From assembly GCA_030427865.1 (NCBI GenBank), contig JAUICK010000006.1, positions 1 through 64,000 of the forward strand: a DNA stretch of 64,000 bases. Reading direction: 5' to 3'. Below are positions 25,758 through 34,672 of the stretch, piece by piece (position 1 is the first letter of the stretch; each line of letters opens with the position of its first letter). The stretch is from Bacteroidia bacterium. Its GTDB lineage: Bacteria > Bacteroidota > Bacteroidia > Flavobacteriales > Flavobacteriaceae. The notes beneath the pieces are model-generated. The model was not told where the DNA came from, did not search any database, and saw only the letters and a program-made list of their open reading frames with translations. The translations under genes and the position numbers were made by a program.

Positions 25758-27577
25758 TTGCTATCTATCTCTTTTCCTAAATAAGATAATATTAAATTCT
25801 CTTTTGGTTCTTCGGTTTTACCAAACTCGGTTACTAAATAAATACCTCCTTCTTTTTCTACGAATAATGGAATAGATTTTTCTTCTTTAGATAAAATTTC
25901 TAAAAAGTTTTTGTATTCTTCTTCAGAAGTAATTTTTATTTCATTAATTATAGGATTCTCTCTGTAAGCTTCGCTTAAATTTATGTAATCATCATTTGGG
26001 GTAAAAAAGTTTGTTCTTTCTTCTTCTGAAGCTTCAATATTTTCTTTTGATGAAGCTATTTTATATGCTCCATGTTCTCCAAAAGATTTAGAAAAGCTAT
26101 TTAATGTATGATTATTAACAGCGTCACTACCTGTTAAAGCAATCAGGTAACCTACATCATTCAGTTCAATATTATCAGTTAAATCATCATCATAAACATC
26201 TACTCTTAAAGCCTCTAAACCTTCATCTAACGCTTGTTGTACAAAGTTTTTATTAGAGTCTATTAAAATAATTCTTTTTCCTTTTGCTTTAAGATAATTA
26301 GCAATTAATCTTGCAGGATTAGAGGCTCCTACAAACAAAATTGCATCAGAACTTTTTAGAAAAACGCCTACCATTTTTGCAAAGAATCTTGCAGTAGTAG
26401 CATTTAAAAGTACTGTTCCAAGAACTATCATAAAAACCAAAGGTGTAATATATTCTGCACCAACAACTTCTTGTTTTAGTAATTTACTTCCAAATAAAGA
26501 AGCTATTCCTGCTGCTACAATTCCACGAGGACCAACCCAACTTATAAACAGTTTTTCATTAAATTTTAGTTTAGAATTTCTTGTACTTGCAAATACAGCC
26601 AAAGGTCTAATAACAAATACTACAATTGCAAAAAGAGCTGCAGTTTTCCAGGTATATAACAACATTAAATCTTCTATATTAATATTGGCTGCCAACAATA
26701 TAAAGAGTATAGAAATTAAAAGTACACTTAACGATTCTTTAAAATAAAGTAATTCTTTTAGGTTGTTTAATTTTCCATTTCCTAAAACCATTCCCATTAC
26801 TACAACTGCTAATAACCCAGATTCGTGTGCGAAAATTTCAGATTCTACAAATACCAATAAAACTGTTGATAGAGAAACTACATTTAACAAATAATGAGGA
26901 ATTAATTTTTTATTAATTGCATAGGCCAAAGCATGAGCAAATGTAAATCCGAAAGTTGTACCAAATAACAAAATTTTCCCAAATTCTATTAAAGCTGTTT
27001 TAGTAAAACCGCCACCACCACCTACACTAATAAATTCAAAAACCAATACAGCCACTAAAGCTCCTATTGGATCTATTAAAATACCTTCCCATTTTAGAAC
27101 TGTAGAAATGTCTTTTTTTAGAGGAATATTTCTTAAAATTGGGGTAATTACTGTTGGCCCAGTAACAATAATTAATCCTGAGAATAAAAAAGAAAGTTCC
27201 CATCCTAAGTTAAAAATATAGTGCGCTACAATTCCAGCGCCAAAAAAAGTAATTGCAGAACCTAAGGTAATTAGTTTTGTAATAACAGGGCCTACATTTT
27301 TTATTTCGCTTCTTTTTAAGGTTAAGCCTCCTTCAAATAAAACAATACTTATAGCAAGTGAAACAAAATAATACAAACCTTCTCCTGGAAAAAGCCCTTT
27401 TTCTCCATTCCAAATAGGCTCAATCCATTTTGTACCATCTTCACTAAAAAACTCAGCTGCAATAGGACCAACAAGTAACCCAATTAGTATTAATGGTAGA
27501 ATTGCTGGGATTTTAAATTTCCAAGCAACCCATTGTGCTAATATTCCTAAAATGATAATTCCTGCTAATTCTAACAT
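25733..27577 (-). CDS. NhaP-type Na+(K+)/H+ antiporter with TrkA-N domain
   Basis: A 614-residue inner-membrane cation:proton antiporter (CPA1/NhaP type) for pH and sodium homeostasis. About 12-13 hydrophobic helices span residues 1-400. TGPTVITPILRNIP and KWEGILIDPIGA (about 140-175) are the family's transport core. A cytoplasmic Rossmann-like TrkA-N domain (LFVGASNPARLIANYL, about 415-530) suggests gating by nucleotide. A further C-terminal domain follows. The gene converges on dnaX with a 25-bp overlap and is divergent from the UspA-SulP pair. Confidence 0.92.
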   Translation of the reverse strand: MLELAGIIILGILAQWVAWKFKIPAILPLILIGLLVGPIAAEFFSEDGTKWIEPIWNGEKGLFPGEGLYYFVSLAISIVLFEGGLTLKRSEIKNVGPVITKLITLGSAITFFGAGIVAHYIFNLGWELSFLFSGLIIVTGPTVITPILRNIPLKKDISTVLKWEGILIDPIGALVAVLVFEFISVGGGGGFTKTALIEFGKILLFGTTFGFTFAHALAYAINKKLIPHYLLNVVSLSTVLLVFVESEIFAHESGLLAVVVMGMVLGNGKLNNLKELLYFKESLSVLLISILFILLAANINIEDLMLLYTWKTAALFAIVVFVIRPLAVFASTRNSKLKFNEKLFISWVGPRGIVAAGIASLFGSKLLKQEVVGAEYITPLVFMIVLGTVLLNATTARFFAKMVGVFLKSSDAILFVGASNPARLIANYLKAKGKRIILIDSNKNFVQQALDEGLEALRVDVYDDDLTDNIELNDVGYLIALTGSDAVNNHTLNSFSKSFGEHGAYKIASSKENIEASEEERTNFFTPNDDYINLSEAYRENPIINEIKITSEEEYKNFLEILSKEEKSIPLFVEKEGGIYLVTEFGKTEEPKENLILSYLGKEIDSNYKSNSKV

Positions 27578-27705
27578 AAAAATTGATAAATGGATTAAAT
27601 GTAAATTTAAGAATGTTTAGTTATCTTTAAAATAAAAACATTGTTTTTTTCTTTCTTATAAAGTTCCCTATATTGTACCAATAACTTAACCTTTAAAGAT
27701 TTTTC

Positions 27706-28539
27706 TTGCAGAAAATTCATAAAATTTTAATCGGTATTGCTTTTTCACCAAACTTAAAACCTAATCTTTTTGAAGCCATTAGGTTAGCCAATATGTTTGA
27801 TGCTGAATTAGTTGGCGTTCATGTAGGAGTGAAATCTGATGAAAAAAAAATAGAATTAAAAACACTTTTATCTAACGCAGATTCTCTAAACAAAAAAATG
27901 AAAACCATTTGGAAAGAAGGAAAACCAGTTGATGTTATATTACAAACCTGCAAAGAACAACAGATCGATTTATTAATTTTAGGAGCACTACAAAGAGAAA
28001 ACTTATTAAAATATTATGTTGGTTCTATTGCTAGGAAAATTACGAGAAAAGCCCCCTGCTCTGTTTTATTATTAATAAAACCTTCTATTGTTAGAGTTGC
28101 CTGTAAACATATAGTAGTAAATGGCTTACAAGATGAAAAAACAGAGGAAACCATAAAAACTGCTTTTTTTGTTTCTAAACATTTATGCTGTAATAAAATT
28201 ACAATTGTAGAAGAAGTTAGCCAAGGAGAACTTCATGTAAAAGTAAATGATGATAAAACTTTACGAAAAGCAAACATTGCCAAAGAAAGATTAAGAAATA
28301 GAGAAAACCAGCGTGTAAAACATATATTAGAAAAAATTAAAAACAAAAAAATTCAAGTAAAAACACAACCTATTTTTGGAAAAAGGGGGTATTCTATTGG
28401 TCATTACGCTAAAGTAAAAAGAGCAGATTTATTAGTGATGAATGCACCAAACAAACTTGGCTTTTTTGATAGAATTTTTCCACATGATATTGAGTACATC
28501 TTATCTGAATTACCTACAGATGTTTTAATTGTAAAATAG
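27706..28539 (+). CDS. Universal stress protein, tandem UspA domains
   Basis: A 277-residue cytoplasmic protein with two UspA-like halves (about 1-125 and 130-277). The first half ends in the nucleotide-binding-like GSIARKITRKAPCSVLLL, and the second ends LPTDVLIVK. The start is TTG at 27706. It abuts the SulP gene, whose ATG follows this stop codon directly, suggesting that the UspA protein senses or regulates transport or energy state. That link is inferred from position only. Confidence 0.88.
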   Translation: MQKIHKILIGIAFSPNLKPNLFEAIRLANMFDAELVGVHVGVKSDEKKIELKTLLSNADSLNKKMKTIWKEGKPVDVILQTCKEQQIDLLILGALQRENLLKYYVGSIARKITRKAPCSVLLLIKPSIVRVACKHIVVNGLQDEKTEETIKTAFFVSKHLCCNKITIVEEVSQGELHVKVNDDKTLRKANIAKERLRNRENQRVKHILEKIKNKKIQVKTQPIFGKRGYSIGHYAKVKRADLLVMNAPNKLGFFDRIFPHDIEYILSELPTDVLIVK

Positions 28540-30729
28540 ATGAAGAAAAACACTTTTAAAACATTTTTAAATGACATTCCTCAAAATATATTTTCTGGTT
28601 TTGTGGTTTCTTTAATTGCACTCCCTTTAGGGTTAGGATTAGCTTTGGCTTCTGGCGCTCCTCCAATTTCAGGAGTAATTGCTGCCATAGTTGGTGGTAT
28701 TATCGTTTCTTTAATTGGAGGATCTAATATAACCATTACAGGCCCTGGAAATGGATTAGTAGTAGTTATTTTAACAGCAATAACTGCCCTTGGAAATGGA
28801 GACATGCAACAAGGTTTTTTATACACTTTAGCAGCCATTGTTATTTCAGGAATTATTATGATTATTCTTGGTTTTTTAAGAATGGGCTCTTTAGGAGATT
28901 TCTTTCCTGCTTCTGCTATTCAGGGAATGTTAGCCGCTATTGGTATTGGAATTTTTGCCAAACAGATTCATGTTATGCTGGGCAATTTAGAAGCAAAAGG
29001 AAGCATCATAGAGTTGTTAATTCATGTTCCAAAAGGTATTTTAAATTTGATGACCACTGATGATTCAAGCATGTTTTATGCAGGTTTGGTAGGAATTGGA
29101 AGTTTACTAATTATGATTTTTTACAGCAAAATTAGAAACAGGTATTTTCAATTAATTCCTGCTCCTATGTGGATTGTTGTTTTATGTGTTGTAATGTATT
29201 ACTATTTTGATAAATTTTCTGTTTATGATTATCCAATTAATCAAAAACTACTTATTAATTTACCTAATAATATTATTTCTAATTTTGCTTTTCCAGATTT
29301 TTCAAAAGTCTTAGATATAAAATTTATAAACGCAGTCTTTGCAATTACTTTAATAGCCAGCATAGAAAGCTTATTAAGTATAAAAGCAGTAGATAAATTA
29401 GACCCTTTAAAAAGAAGATCTAATGTAAATAAAGATATTCGTGCTTTAGGTTTAGCAACAGTTATTAGTGGTTTTTTAGGCGGATTAAATGTAGTAACAG
29501 TAATTGCAAGAAGCTCTGTAAATGTAAACAATAAAGGAACAAATAGATCTGCTAACTTTTTTCATGCCATATTTTTAATTGCTTTTTTATTATTATTTGC
29601 TACAGAATTACGCAAAATTCCCCTACCTGCATTAGCCGCTATTTTAGTGTTTACAGGGTATAAATTAGCAGCACCAGAAAACATAAAAAAAGTTTTTAGT
29701 ATTGGTTCAGAGCAATTAATTATTTTCCTAATCACCTTATTTACAACTATTTTAACCAGTTTAATTACAGGAATTATTATTGGAATCTTAGTTACTTTTA
29801 TCATTCACGTTATTATTAATAAAGATATTTTGTTGTTTATAAAAAACATTTTAAAGCCAAATGTTTTAATGTTTAAAGAAGATGGCAAATATTATGTTAG
29901 TGTTAAAAACTTTTCAAGCTTTTTAAATTATACCAAGCTAAAAACTAAGCTCGATCAAATTCCTGAAAATGAGGAAGCAATAATCGATTTTTCTTTGTGC
30001 GATTTTGTAGACCATTCTGTAATGGAAAATATGAGTAATTACTCTGAATCCTTCTCAAGAAAAGGCGGTCATTTCGAAGTAATTGGTTTAGACGACTCTA
30101 AATCTGGAAGCGATCATCCTTTTGCGCTGCGCAAAATACTCCCAAAACAAATGGTTCCAATAGAAGGAGTTTTAACCAAGCGTCAAAAATCAATTCAACA
30201 AATTAGTGAAGAAATGCACTGGAAATACAATGCTTTTTCTACTCAAGAAATGAAAAAATTACCCACTTTCGGATATTTTGAAACCCGTAAAATTGATAAA
30301 ATTTCTAATGTCCTTTCTAATAAAGATTGCACCATTTTTGATGTACAATTTTCTGAAGGAGAATTAATTGCCAAACAGGTAATTAAAGCAACAATGCTGT
30401 ATATTCACACAATAAAAACTGTTCCAAATTTCACTTTAGACAAAGAAGGTATTTTTGAATATATTTTAGATTTTGCAGGCTATACAGATATCGATTTTGA
30501 TACGCATCCAGATTTTAGCAAACGTTTTTATTTAGCAGGAGAAAATGAAGAAAAAATTAGAACATTTTTTACAGATGAATTAATTTTGTTCTTAGAAAGC
30601 AACAAACAATACCATATTGAAGCTTCAGAAAATGGACTTTTAGTAATTGGTAAAGGGCGTTTAAAAGGCGTTAAAGAAATAAAAGCACTTGCCTATTTTG
30701 GCATGGAACTCCAAAAAAAAATACAATAA
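28540..30729 (+). CDS. SulP family anion transporter with STAS domain and C-terminal extension
   Basis: A 729-residue inner-membrane anion permease. The SulP core of 10-12 helices spans about 15-430, with the family's GLALASGAPPISGVIAAIVGG near residues 32-52. A STAS domain (about 450-530) follows. Substrates in the family include sulfate, bicarbonate and dicarboxylates. Na+/bicarbonate is plausible for a marine cell but not shown. About 190 further residues (540-729) form an extension that I do not recognise. It ends with an alpha/beta segment (RFYLAGENEEKIRTFFTDE) somewhat like DUF3137-type tails. It forms a tight unit with the upstream UspA gene and downstream miaE. Confidence 0.9.
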   Translation: MKKNTFKTFLNDIPQNIFSGFVVSLIALPLGLGLALASGAPPISGVIAAIVGGIIVSLIGGSNITITGPGNGLVVVILTAITALGNGDMQQGFLYTLAAIVISGIIMIILGFLRMGSLGDFFPASAIQGMLAAIGIGIFAKQIHVMLGNLEAKGSIIELLIHVPKGILNLMTTDDSSMFYAGLVGIGSLLIMIFYSKIRNRYFQLIPAPMWIVVLCVVMYYYFDKFSVYDYPINQKLLINLPNNIISNFAFPDFSKVLDIKFINAVFAITLIASIESLLSIKAVDKLDPLKRRSNVNKDIRALGLATVISGFLGGLNVVTVIARSSVNVNNKGTNRSANFFHAIFLIAFLLLFATELRKIPLPALAAILVFTGYKLAAPENIKKVFSIGSEQLIIFLITLFTTILTSLITGIIIGILVTFIIHVIINKDILLFIKNILKPNVLMFKEDGKYYVSVKNFSSFLNYTKLKTKLDQIPENEEAIIDFSLCDFVDHSVMENMSNYSESFSRKGGHFEVIGLDDSKSGSDHPFALRKILPKQMVPIEGVLTKRQKSIQQISEEMHWKYNAFSTQEMKKLPTFGYFETRKIDKISNVLSNKDCTIFDVQFSEGELIAKQVIKATMLYIHTIKTVPNFTLDKEGIFEYILDFAGYTDIDFDTHPDFSKRFYLAGENEEKIRTFFTDELILFLESNKQYHIEASENGLLVIGKGRLKGVKEIKALAYFGMELQKKIQ

Positions 30730-30731
30730 AA

Positions 30732-31313
30732 ATGTTAGGATTACAATTTGAAACCGAAACTTCTTGGGCAGAAATTGCCAAAGACAATCTACAACAAATA
30801 TTAACAGATCATGCTTTTTTAGAGCAAAAAGCAGCCTCTAATGCAGTATCTATCATTATAAATTATTCAGAAGAAACAGAACTCGTTAAAGAAATGAGTA
30901 ACATTGCTATAGAAGAAATGCAGCACTTTAAAATGGTACATTTACTAATGGTAAAACGTGGAATGGTTTTAGGAAGAGAACAAAAAAACGATTACGCTGT
31001 AAGATTGCAGAAATTTTTTCCTAAAACAAAAGATAGAACTAATGCTTTAATACAACGTTTGTTAGTCGCTGCATTAATAGAGGCAAGAAGTTGCGAACGT
31101 TTTAAAGTGTTTTCTGAAAATATGGAAGATGAAGAATTGTCAAAATTCTATAAAAATTTAATGATTTCTGAAGCAAATCACTATACTACATTTTTACAAT
31201 TTGCTCGTCAATATCAAGATAGAGAAATTGTTGATAAAAAATGGAATGCCTTATTAGCATTCGAAGCAGAAATGATGCGCGAACGTGGGCACACCGCAAA
31301 AATTCATGGGTAA
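30732..31313 (+). CDS. miaE: tRNA-(ms2io6A37) hydroxylase MiaE
   Basis: Diiron monooxygenase that hydroxylates the isopentenyl group of ms2i6A at tRNA position 37, an oxygen-dependent step. It has 193 residues and a four-helix ferritin-like fold. Iron ligands are visible as an early glutamate in HAFLEQKA (about residue 34), EEMQH (about 64-68), EARSCE (about 117-122) and EANHY (about 150-154). It starts 2 bp after the SulP gene, probably cotranscribed with UspA and SulP. The family also has MiaE-like paralogs, so substrate assignment is by similarity. Confidence 0.88.
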   Translation: MLGLQFETETSWAEIAKDNLQQILTDHAFLEQKAASNAVSIIINYSEETELVKEMSNIAIEEMQHFKMVHLLMVKRGMVLGREQKNDYAVRLQKFFPKTKDRTNALIQRLLVAALIEARSCERFKVFSENMEDEELSKFYKNLMISEANHYTTFLQFARQYQDREIVDKKWNALLAFEAEMMRERGHTAKIHG

Positions 31314-31361
31314 ATTCAATGAACTATAATCATTTGTTATTAATTAACTGATAGCTAAAAA

Positions 31362-31793
31362 ATGTTCTCTAAAGAAGAAGCTGCACAACTACGTAAAGAA
31401 TTTTGGACGAGTTTTGGAAAATCTTTTCCAAGAAAATGGTTGCTATACAATACAAAAATTAAAGGATTAGCTTTTAAATTTCTTGCCGATAGAAAAAAAG
31501 CTGCAGTTTGTTTAGATATTGAAAATCCAGATGAATTGGTTAACTTATTATATTACGACCAAATGCTTTCTCTAAAAACTTTATTAGAATCTGAATTACC
31601 TGAAGTTATTTTTGATGATTTGTATGAACTAGAAAACGGAAAAAAAATCCATCGAATTTATGTTCCTTTTAAAGGTAAATTTAGCATTCATAATAAAAAC
31701 ACTTGGAGAGATTGTTATGAATTTTTTGTAGAAACAATGTCTAAATTCGAGCTTTTTTATTTCGAATACGAAGAAATTATTAAAAACATCTAA
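31362..31793 (+). CDS. DUF4268 domain protein
   Basis: A 143-residue cytoplasmic protein covering the DUF4268 domain nearly end to end. FWTSFGKSFPRKWLLYNTKIKGL (about 13-35) is the most characteristic part. DUF4268 is sometimes found at the end of nuclease-like proteins, but the stand-alone flavobacterial form has no known function and no nuclease motif is seen here. It lies 48 bp after miaE in the same direction. Confidence 0.82.
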   Translation: MFSKEEAAQLRKEFWTSFGKSFPRKWLLYNTKIKGLAFKFLADRKKAAVCLDIENPDELVNLLYYDQMLSLKTLLESELPEVIFDDLYELENGKKIHRIYVPFKGKFSIHNKNTWRDCYEFFVETMSKFELFYFEYEEIIKNI

Positions 31794-31890
31794 ACTTCCT
31801 CTATTTCGCAAAAAAATGGCAAATACAATTACGTTAAGTATTAAAAAGTTGTAACATAAAGCCTTATCTGAAAGAGAACGCCTACAAAAA

Positions 31891-31912
31891 AAACCGCCAA
31901 AATAAGCGGTTT
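31891..31912 (-). terminator. Terminator after the DUF4870 gene
   Basis: Stem AAACCGC / GCGGTTT with an 8-base loop. On the minus strand it is followed by a run of T, 22 bp after the DUF4870 stop. It may also stop transcripts from the convergent DUF4268 gene. Confidence 0.8.
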
Positions 31913-31934
31913 GTAATCTAACTTTTTCTTTTTT

Positions 31935-32273
31935 CTATTTGATAAAAGTTATACTAAAAGGATAACTTGGAGCTTCGTTATTACTTGCTTTTATAGCATT
32001 AATTATTGGAAAAATTAGGTAGAAAAACCCAATTGCTATGATTCCTATAATACCTAATCCCAATAAAAGAATTAATGGAATACAGATTAAAAGGTAAATA
32101 AACATAGAAATTCTAAAGTTTAAAATAGCTTTTCCATGAGAATCCATATCTATAACCTCATCTTTTTTGGTTAACCATAATACTAAGGGCACTATAAAAC
32201 CTCCAATACCTGTTATAAAATCTAATAACTGACTTAGATGTGTAAGTACTAATAATTGTCTGTCTTCTTTCAT
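31935..32273 (-). CDS. DUF4870 family membrane protein
   Basis: A 112-residue small inner-membrane protein with three predicted helices: about 18-34, 50-80 and 82-95. The DUF4870 pattern is LLVLTHLSQLLDF at the N-terminus, then DSHGKAILNFRIS near the second helix. The function is unknown, although the family is widespread and related to Tic20-like folds. It has its own terminator and is divergent from dps. Confidence 0.85.
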   Translation of the reverse strand: MKEDRQLLVLTHLSQLLDFITGIGGFIVPLVLWLTKKDEVIDMDSHGKAILNFRISMFIYLLICIPLILLLGLGIIGIIAIGFFYLIFPIINAIKASNNEAPSYPFSITFIK

Positions 32274-32338
32274 GTTAAAGTTTAAAAATTTAATTGTGTA
32301 CTTATTTGACGCAACCTATTAATATTTGTTACAAAAAC

Positions 32339-32379
32339 TATATTTTGTTAAAAAATATGTGTTTTTTTAACAAAATATA
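32339..32379. repeat. 17-bp perfect inverted repeat
   Basis: TATATTTTGTTAAAAAA and its exact complement, separated by 7 bases (32356-32362), in the 289-bp divergent spacer between the DUF4870 gene and dps. It is not followed by a T-run on either strand, so it is not a standard terminator. It could form a cruciform or bind a dimeric protein. Confidence 0.8.
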
Positions 32380-32392
32380 ACTCATAAATTGC

Positions 32393-32451
32393 GTTAAATA
32401 TGTTAAATTATGTTAAAATACTTGACTTTTTTCAAATACACCTTATATTAG
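32393..32451 (+). promoter_or_regulatory. dps promoter with phased GTTAAA repeats
   Basis: A plausible promoter has TTG (32422-32424), 19-bp spacer, TATATTAG (32444-32451, two mismatches to TAnnTTTG). Directly upstream are three direct repeats of GTTAAA at 32393, 32402 and 32412, spaced 9 and 10 bp, about one helical turn. Their position suits an activator. Confidence 0.5.
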
Positions 32452-32562
32452 AAAGGAACACGATAGTATAATAACTTTTACTTCTTTGAGATTCCGGAAT
32501 TCCTTTCCACTCAACTGCTATTAAAACTATCATTTTTATGAACCTTATTAAATTAATTGAAT

Positions 32563-33063
32563 ATGAACTATTTAAATATAGACAATGAAAAAATTTTACC
32601 TGTAGTATCTGAACTAAATGTATTACTCGCAGATTATCATGTATATTATCAAAAATTGAGAAATTTTCATTGGAATGTTTTAGGAAAAAACTTTTTTAAT
32701 CTACACAACAAATTCGAAGAAATGTATAATGATACTAAGATTAAAATTGATGAAGTTGCAGAAAGAATTGTAACCTTAAAATACCACCCAATAAGTAAAC
32801 TATCTGATTATATAGAAATCTCTAAAATTAAAGAATCAAGTCCTTTATTATCTGATAAAGAAATGGTAGAAGAAATTATTAAAGATCATAAAATTTTATT
32901 GCAACAACTAAGCAAAATTATCGATAAAGCAAATAATGCTAACGATGAAGGAACAGCAGATTTAATAGGCGCTTATATTAGAGAATTAGAAAAATCTACT
33001 TGGATGTTGAATGCTTGGTCTAAAAACATTAAAGATGCATTAGACACTAGTTTTGTTAATTAA
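32563..33063 (+). CDS. dps: Dps/ferritin-like DNA protection protein
   Basis: A 166-residue Dps family protein. Twelve subunits form a cage that oxidises and stores iron and protects DNA from peroxide. Ferroxidase residues lie in NFHWNVLGKNFFNLH (about 37-51) and EEMYNDTKIKIDEVAER (about 54-70). ATG 32563 is preferred to an in-frame TTG 6 bp earlier. The leader is long (about 105 bp) and contains the GTTAAA repeats and possible promoter. A DNA-binding lysine-rich N-tail is not evident. Confidence 0.92.
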   Translation: MNYLNIDNEKILPVVSELNVLLADYHVYYQKLRNFHWNVLGKNFFNLHNKFEEMYNDTKIKIDEVAERIVTLKYHPISKLSDYIEISKIKESSPLLSDKEMVEEIIKDHKILLQQLSKIIDKANNANDEGTADLIGAYIRELEKSTWMLNAWSKNIKDALDTSFVN

Positions 33064-33120
33064 TTTAAAGTTTTTTAATCAGTACTAAAAATTTTAAACT
33101 TAACTTATAAAAACTAAAAA

Positions 33121-33996
33121 GTGGATAAAATAGTAAACAAATTAGATTCTTGGAAAGAAATATTAATAACTAACCTACCCAATATTGCCATTGCAACAAT
33201 TGTAATGATAACAGCATATTTTGCTTCTGGCGCAATCAATTCTTTAGTTAAAAAAATTATTGGAAAAAGAATAAAACAAGAGTCCGTTAAAAACTTAGTA
33301 TCAAGGTTAGCTTCTGCATTAATCTTCTTAGTAGGATTGTATTTTGCAATGACAATTTTAAAATTTGATGATACATTAAAAACTATAATTTCTGCTGCTG
33401 GTGTATCTGGTATTGTTATTGGTTTAGCCTTACAAGGAACCTTATCTAACACAATATCTGGTGTGGTTTTATCATTCAGAAAAAACTTAAACATTGGCAA
33501 TTGGGTAGAAACTAATGGTTATGCTGGCGAGGTTATAGATATAAATCTAAACTACTTTGTAATTCGTGAAGCAGACAATAATACAGTTATTATTCCTAAT
33601 AAAACAATCATAGAAAATCCTTTTAAAAATTACTCTTTAACCACAAAAATGAGAATTGCTATTGAATGTGGAATTGAATATGATGCAGATTTAGAAAGAG
33701 TTGAAGAATTAACAAAAAATGTAATTCAACAAAATTTTGATCAAGAAAAAATAGGAAAAAAAGTTGAATTCTATTATACCGAATTTGGAGACAGTTCTAT
33801 AAACTTCTTATGCAGATTTTGGGTAGATTCTAAAAATGCTTTGCAAAAATTAAAAGCAAAAAGTAACGCTATCATACACATTAAAAAGGCTTTTGATAAA
33901 GAAGGAATTAGCATACCTTTCCCAATAAGAACATTAGAATTTAACAACAGATTAAATGTAAAAAGCTTAACAAAAGAAAAAGTATCCCAGAATTAG
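33121..33996 (+). CDS. Small-conductance mechanosensitive channel (MscS family)
   Basis: A 291-residue inner-membrane channel that opens under osmotic downshock. Three transmembrane helices lie at about 18-40, 60-82 and 88-115. The third is the glycine/alanine-rich pore helix (AAGVSGIVIGLALQGTLSNT, about 98-117). The MscS beta domain follows (GNWVETNGYAGEVIDINL), then a C-terminal alpha/beta domain. The start is GTG 33121. It follows dps by 57 bp, so the pair may form a stress unit. Confidence 0.93.
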   Translation: MDKIVNKLDSWKEILITNLPNIAIATIVMITAYFASGAINSLVKKIIGKRIKQESVKNLVSRLASALIFLVGLYFAMTILKFDDTLKTIISAAGVSGIVIGLALQGTLSNTISGVVLSFRKNLNIGNWVETNGYAGEVIDINLNYFVIREADNNTVIIPNKTIIENPFKNYSLTTKMRIAIECGIEYDADLERVEELTKNVIQQNFDQEKIGKKVEFYYTEFGDSSINFLCRFWVDSKNALQKLKAKSNAIIHIKKAFDKEGISIPFPIRTLEFNNRLNVKSLTKEKVSQN

Positions 33997-34036
33997 CATA
34001 AAAAGTAATTCAAAAAAATAGTATTAACCTTTAAAA

Positions 34037-34588
34037 ATGAAAAAAATGAAAAATTTTAAATTAACAATATTCGCATTAATATTATCTACAACCACTGTAT
34101 TTGCTCAAATTGGAGACCCAGAAATGTCTGACAGATGGGTAGTAACTGATTTTGAAAAAACAATAGCAGAAACAGATAATAACGAAAAATACACAGTAAA
34201 ACATTTCGAAATTACTGAAGAATTTACACCTGCAATGTTAGATCCAAAAGACAAATACAAATTAAATCAAGACATAATCTATATGCCAACCCAAGTTAAA
34301 AAAATTATAAAATTAGATTATGACACAGACATCTTATATGATAAAGAAGTAGAATTTAATTACATAAAATCGGAAAAAGCAGATTTAGACTTTACTTTAA
34401 GTAAAACCGGAATTATAATTACTACAGATAAAATAGATATTAATGTTTCTAAAATTTGGAATAAGTTCGATAAAAAAATGTATTCTAACGCAAAAAATAA
34501 TAGAATTAAAAACGAAGGTACGTACGTTGTAAAATTATCTAACAACGAAGAAATAGACATAACTATTACTAACTATAATATATATTAA
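34037..34588 (+). CDS. Exported protein of unknown function
   Basis: A 183-residue protein with a clear signal peptide (residues 1-24, ending TTVFAQ), so periplasmic or surface-exposed. The mature part is lysine/aspartate-rich with predicted alternating beta strands, and no domain is recognised. ATG 34037 or the internal ATG three codons later could both serve as start. It is 40 bp downstream of the MscS gene and closed by the terminator at 34611-34635. No function is proposed. Confidence 0.75.
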   Translation: MKKMKNFKLTIFALILSTTTVFAQIGDPEMSDRWVVTDFEKTIAETDNNEKYTVKHFEITEEFTPAMLDPKDKYKLNQDIIYMPTQVKKIIKLDYDTDILYDKEVEFNYIKSEKADLDFTLSKTGIIITTDKIDINVSKIWNKFDKKMYSNAKNNRIKNEGTYVVKLSNNEEIDITITNYNIY

Positions 34589-34610
34589 TCTTTAAACATC
34601 TTTAATTCTA

Positions 34611-34635
34611 AAAGCTCAACATTGTGTTGAGCTTT
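34611..34635 (+). terminator. Terminator after the exported-protein gene
   Basis: Perfect 10-bp stem AAAGCTCAAC / GTTGAGCTTT with a 5-base loop and a following T-rich run. It separates this unit from mnmE. Confidence 0.85.
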
Positions 34636-34660
34636 TTCTTTTTGAGATAAAATCTTTATG

Positions 34661-34668
34661 TATTTTTG
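34661..34668 (+). promoter_or_regulatory. -7 box abutting mnmE
   Basis: TATTTTTG ends 4 bases before ATG 34673. It overlaps an earlier in-frame ATG (34658), which argues against that start and suggests a leaderless mRNA. Confidence 0.5.
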
Positions 34669-34672
34669 CAAA

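Noticed and set aside
31362..31793. DUF4268 gene as part of a defence system
   Set aside because: The domain can occur with nucleases, but here it stands alone with no nuclease motif, methylase or helicase neighbour.
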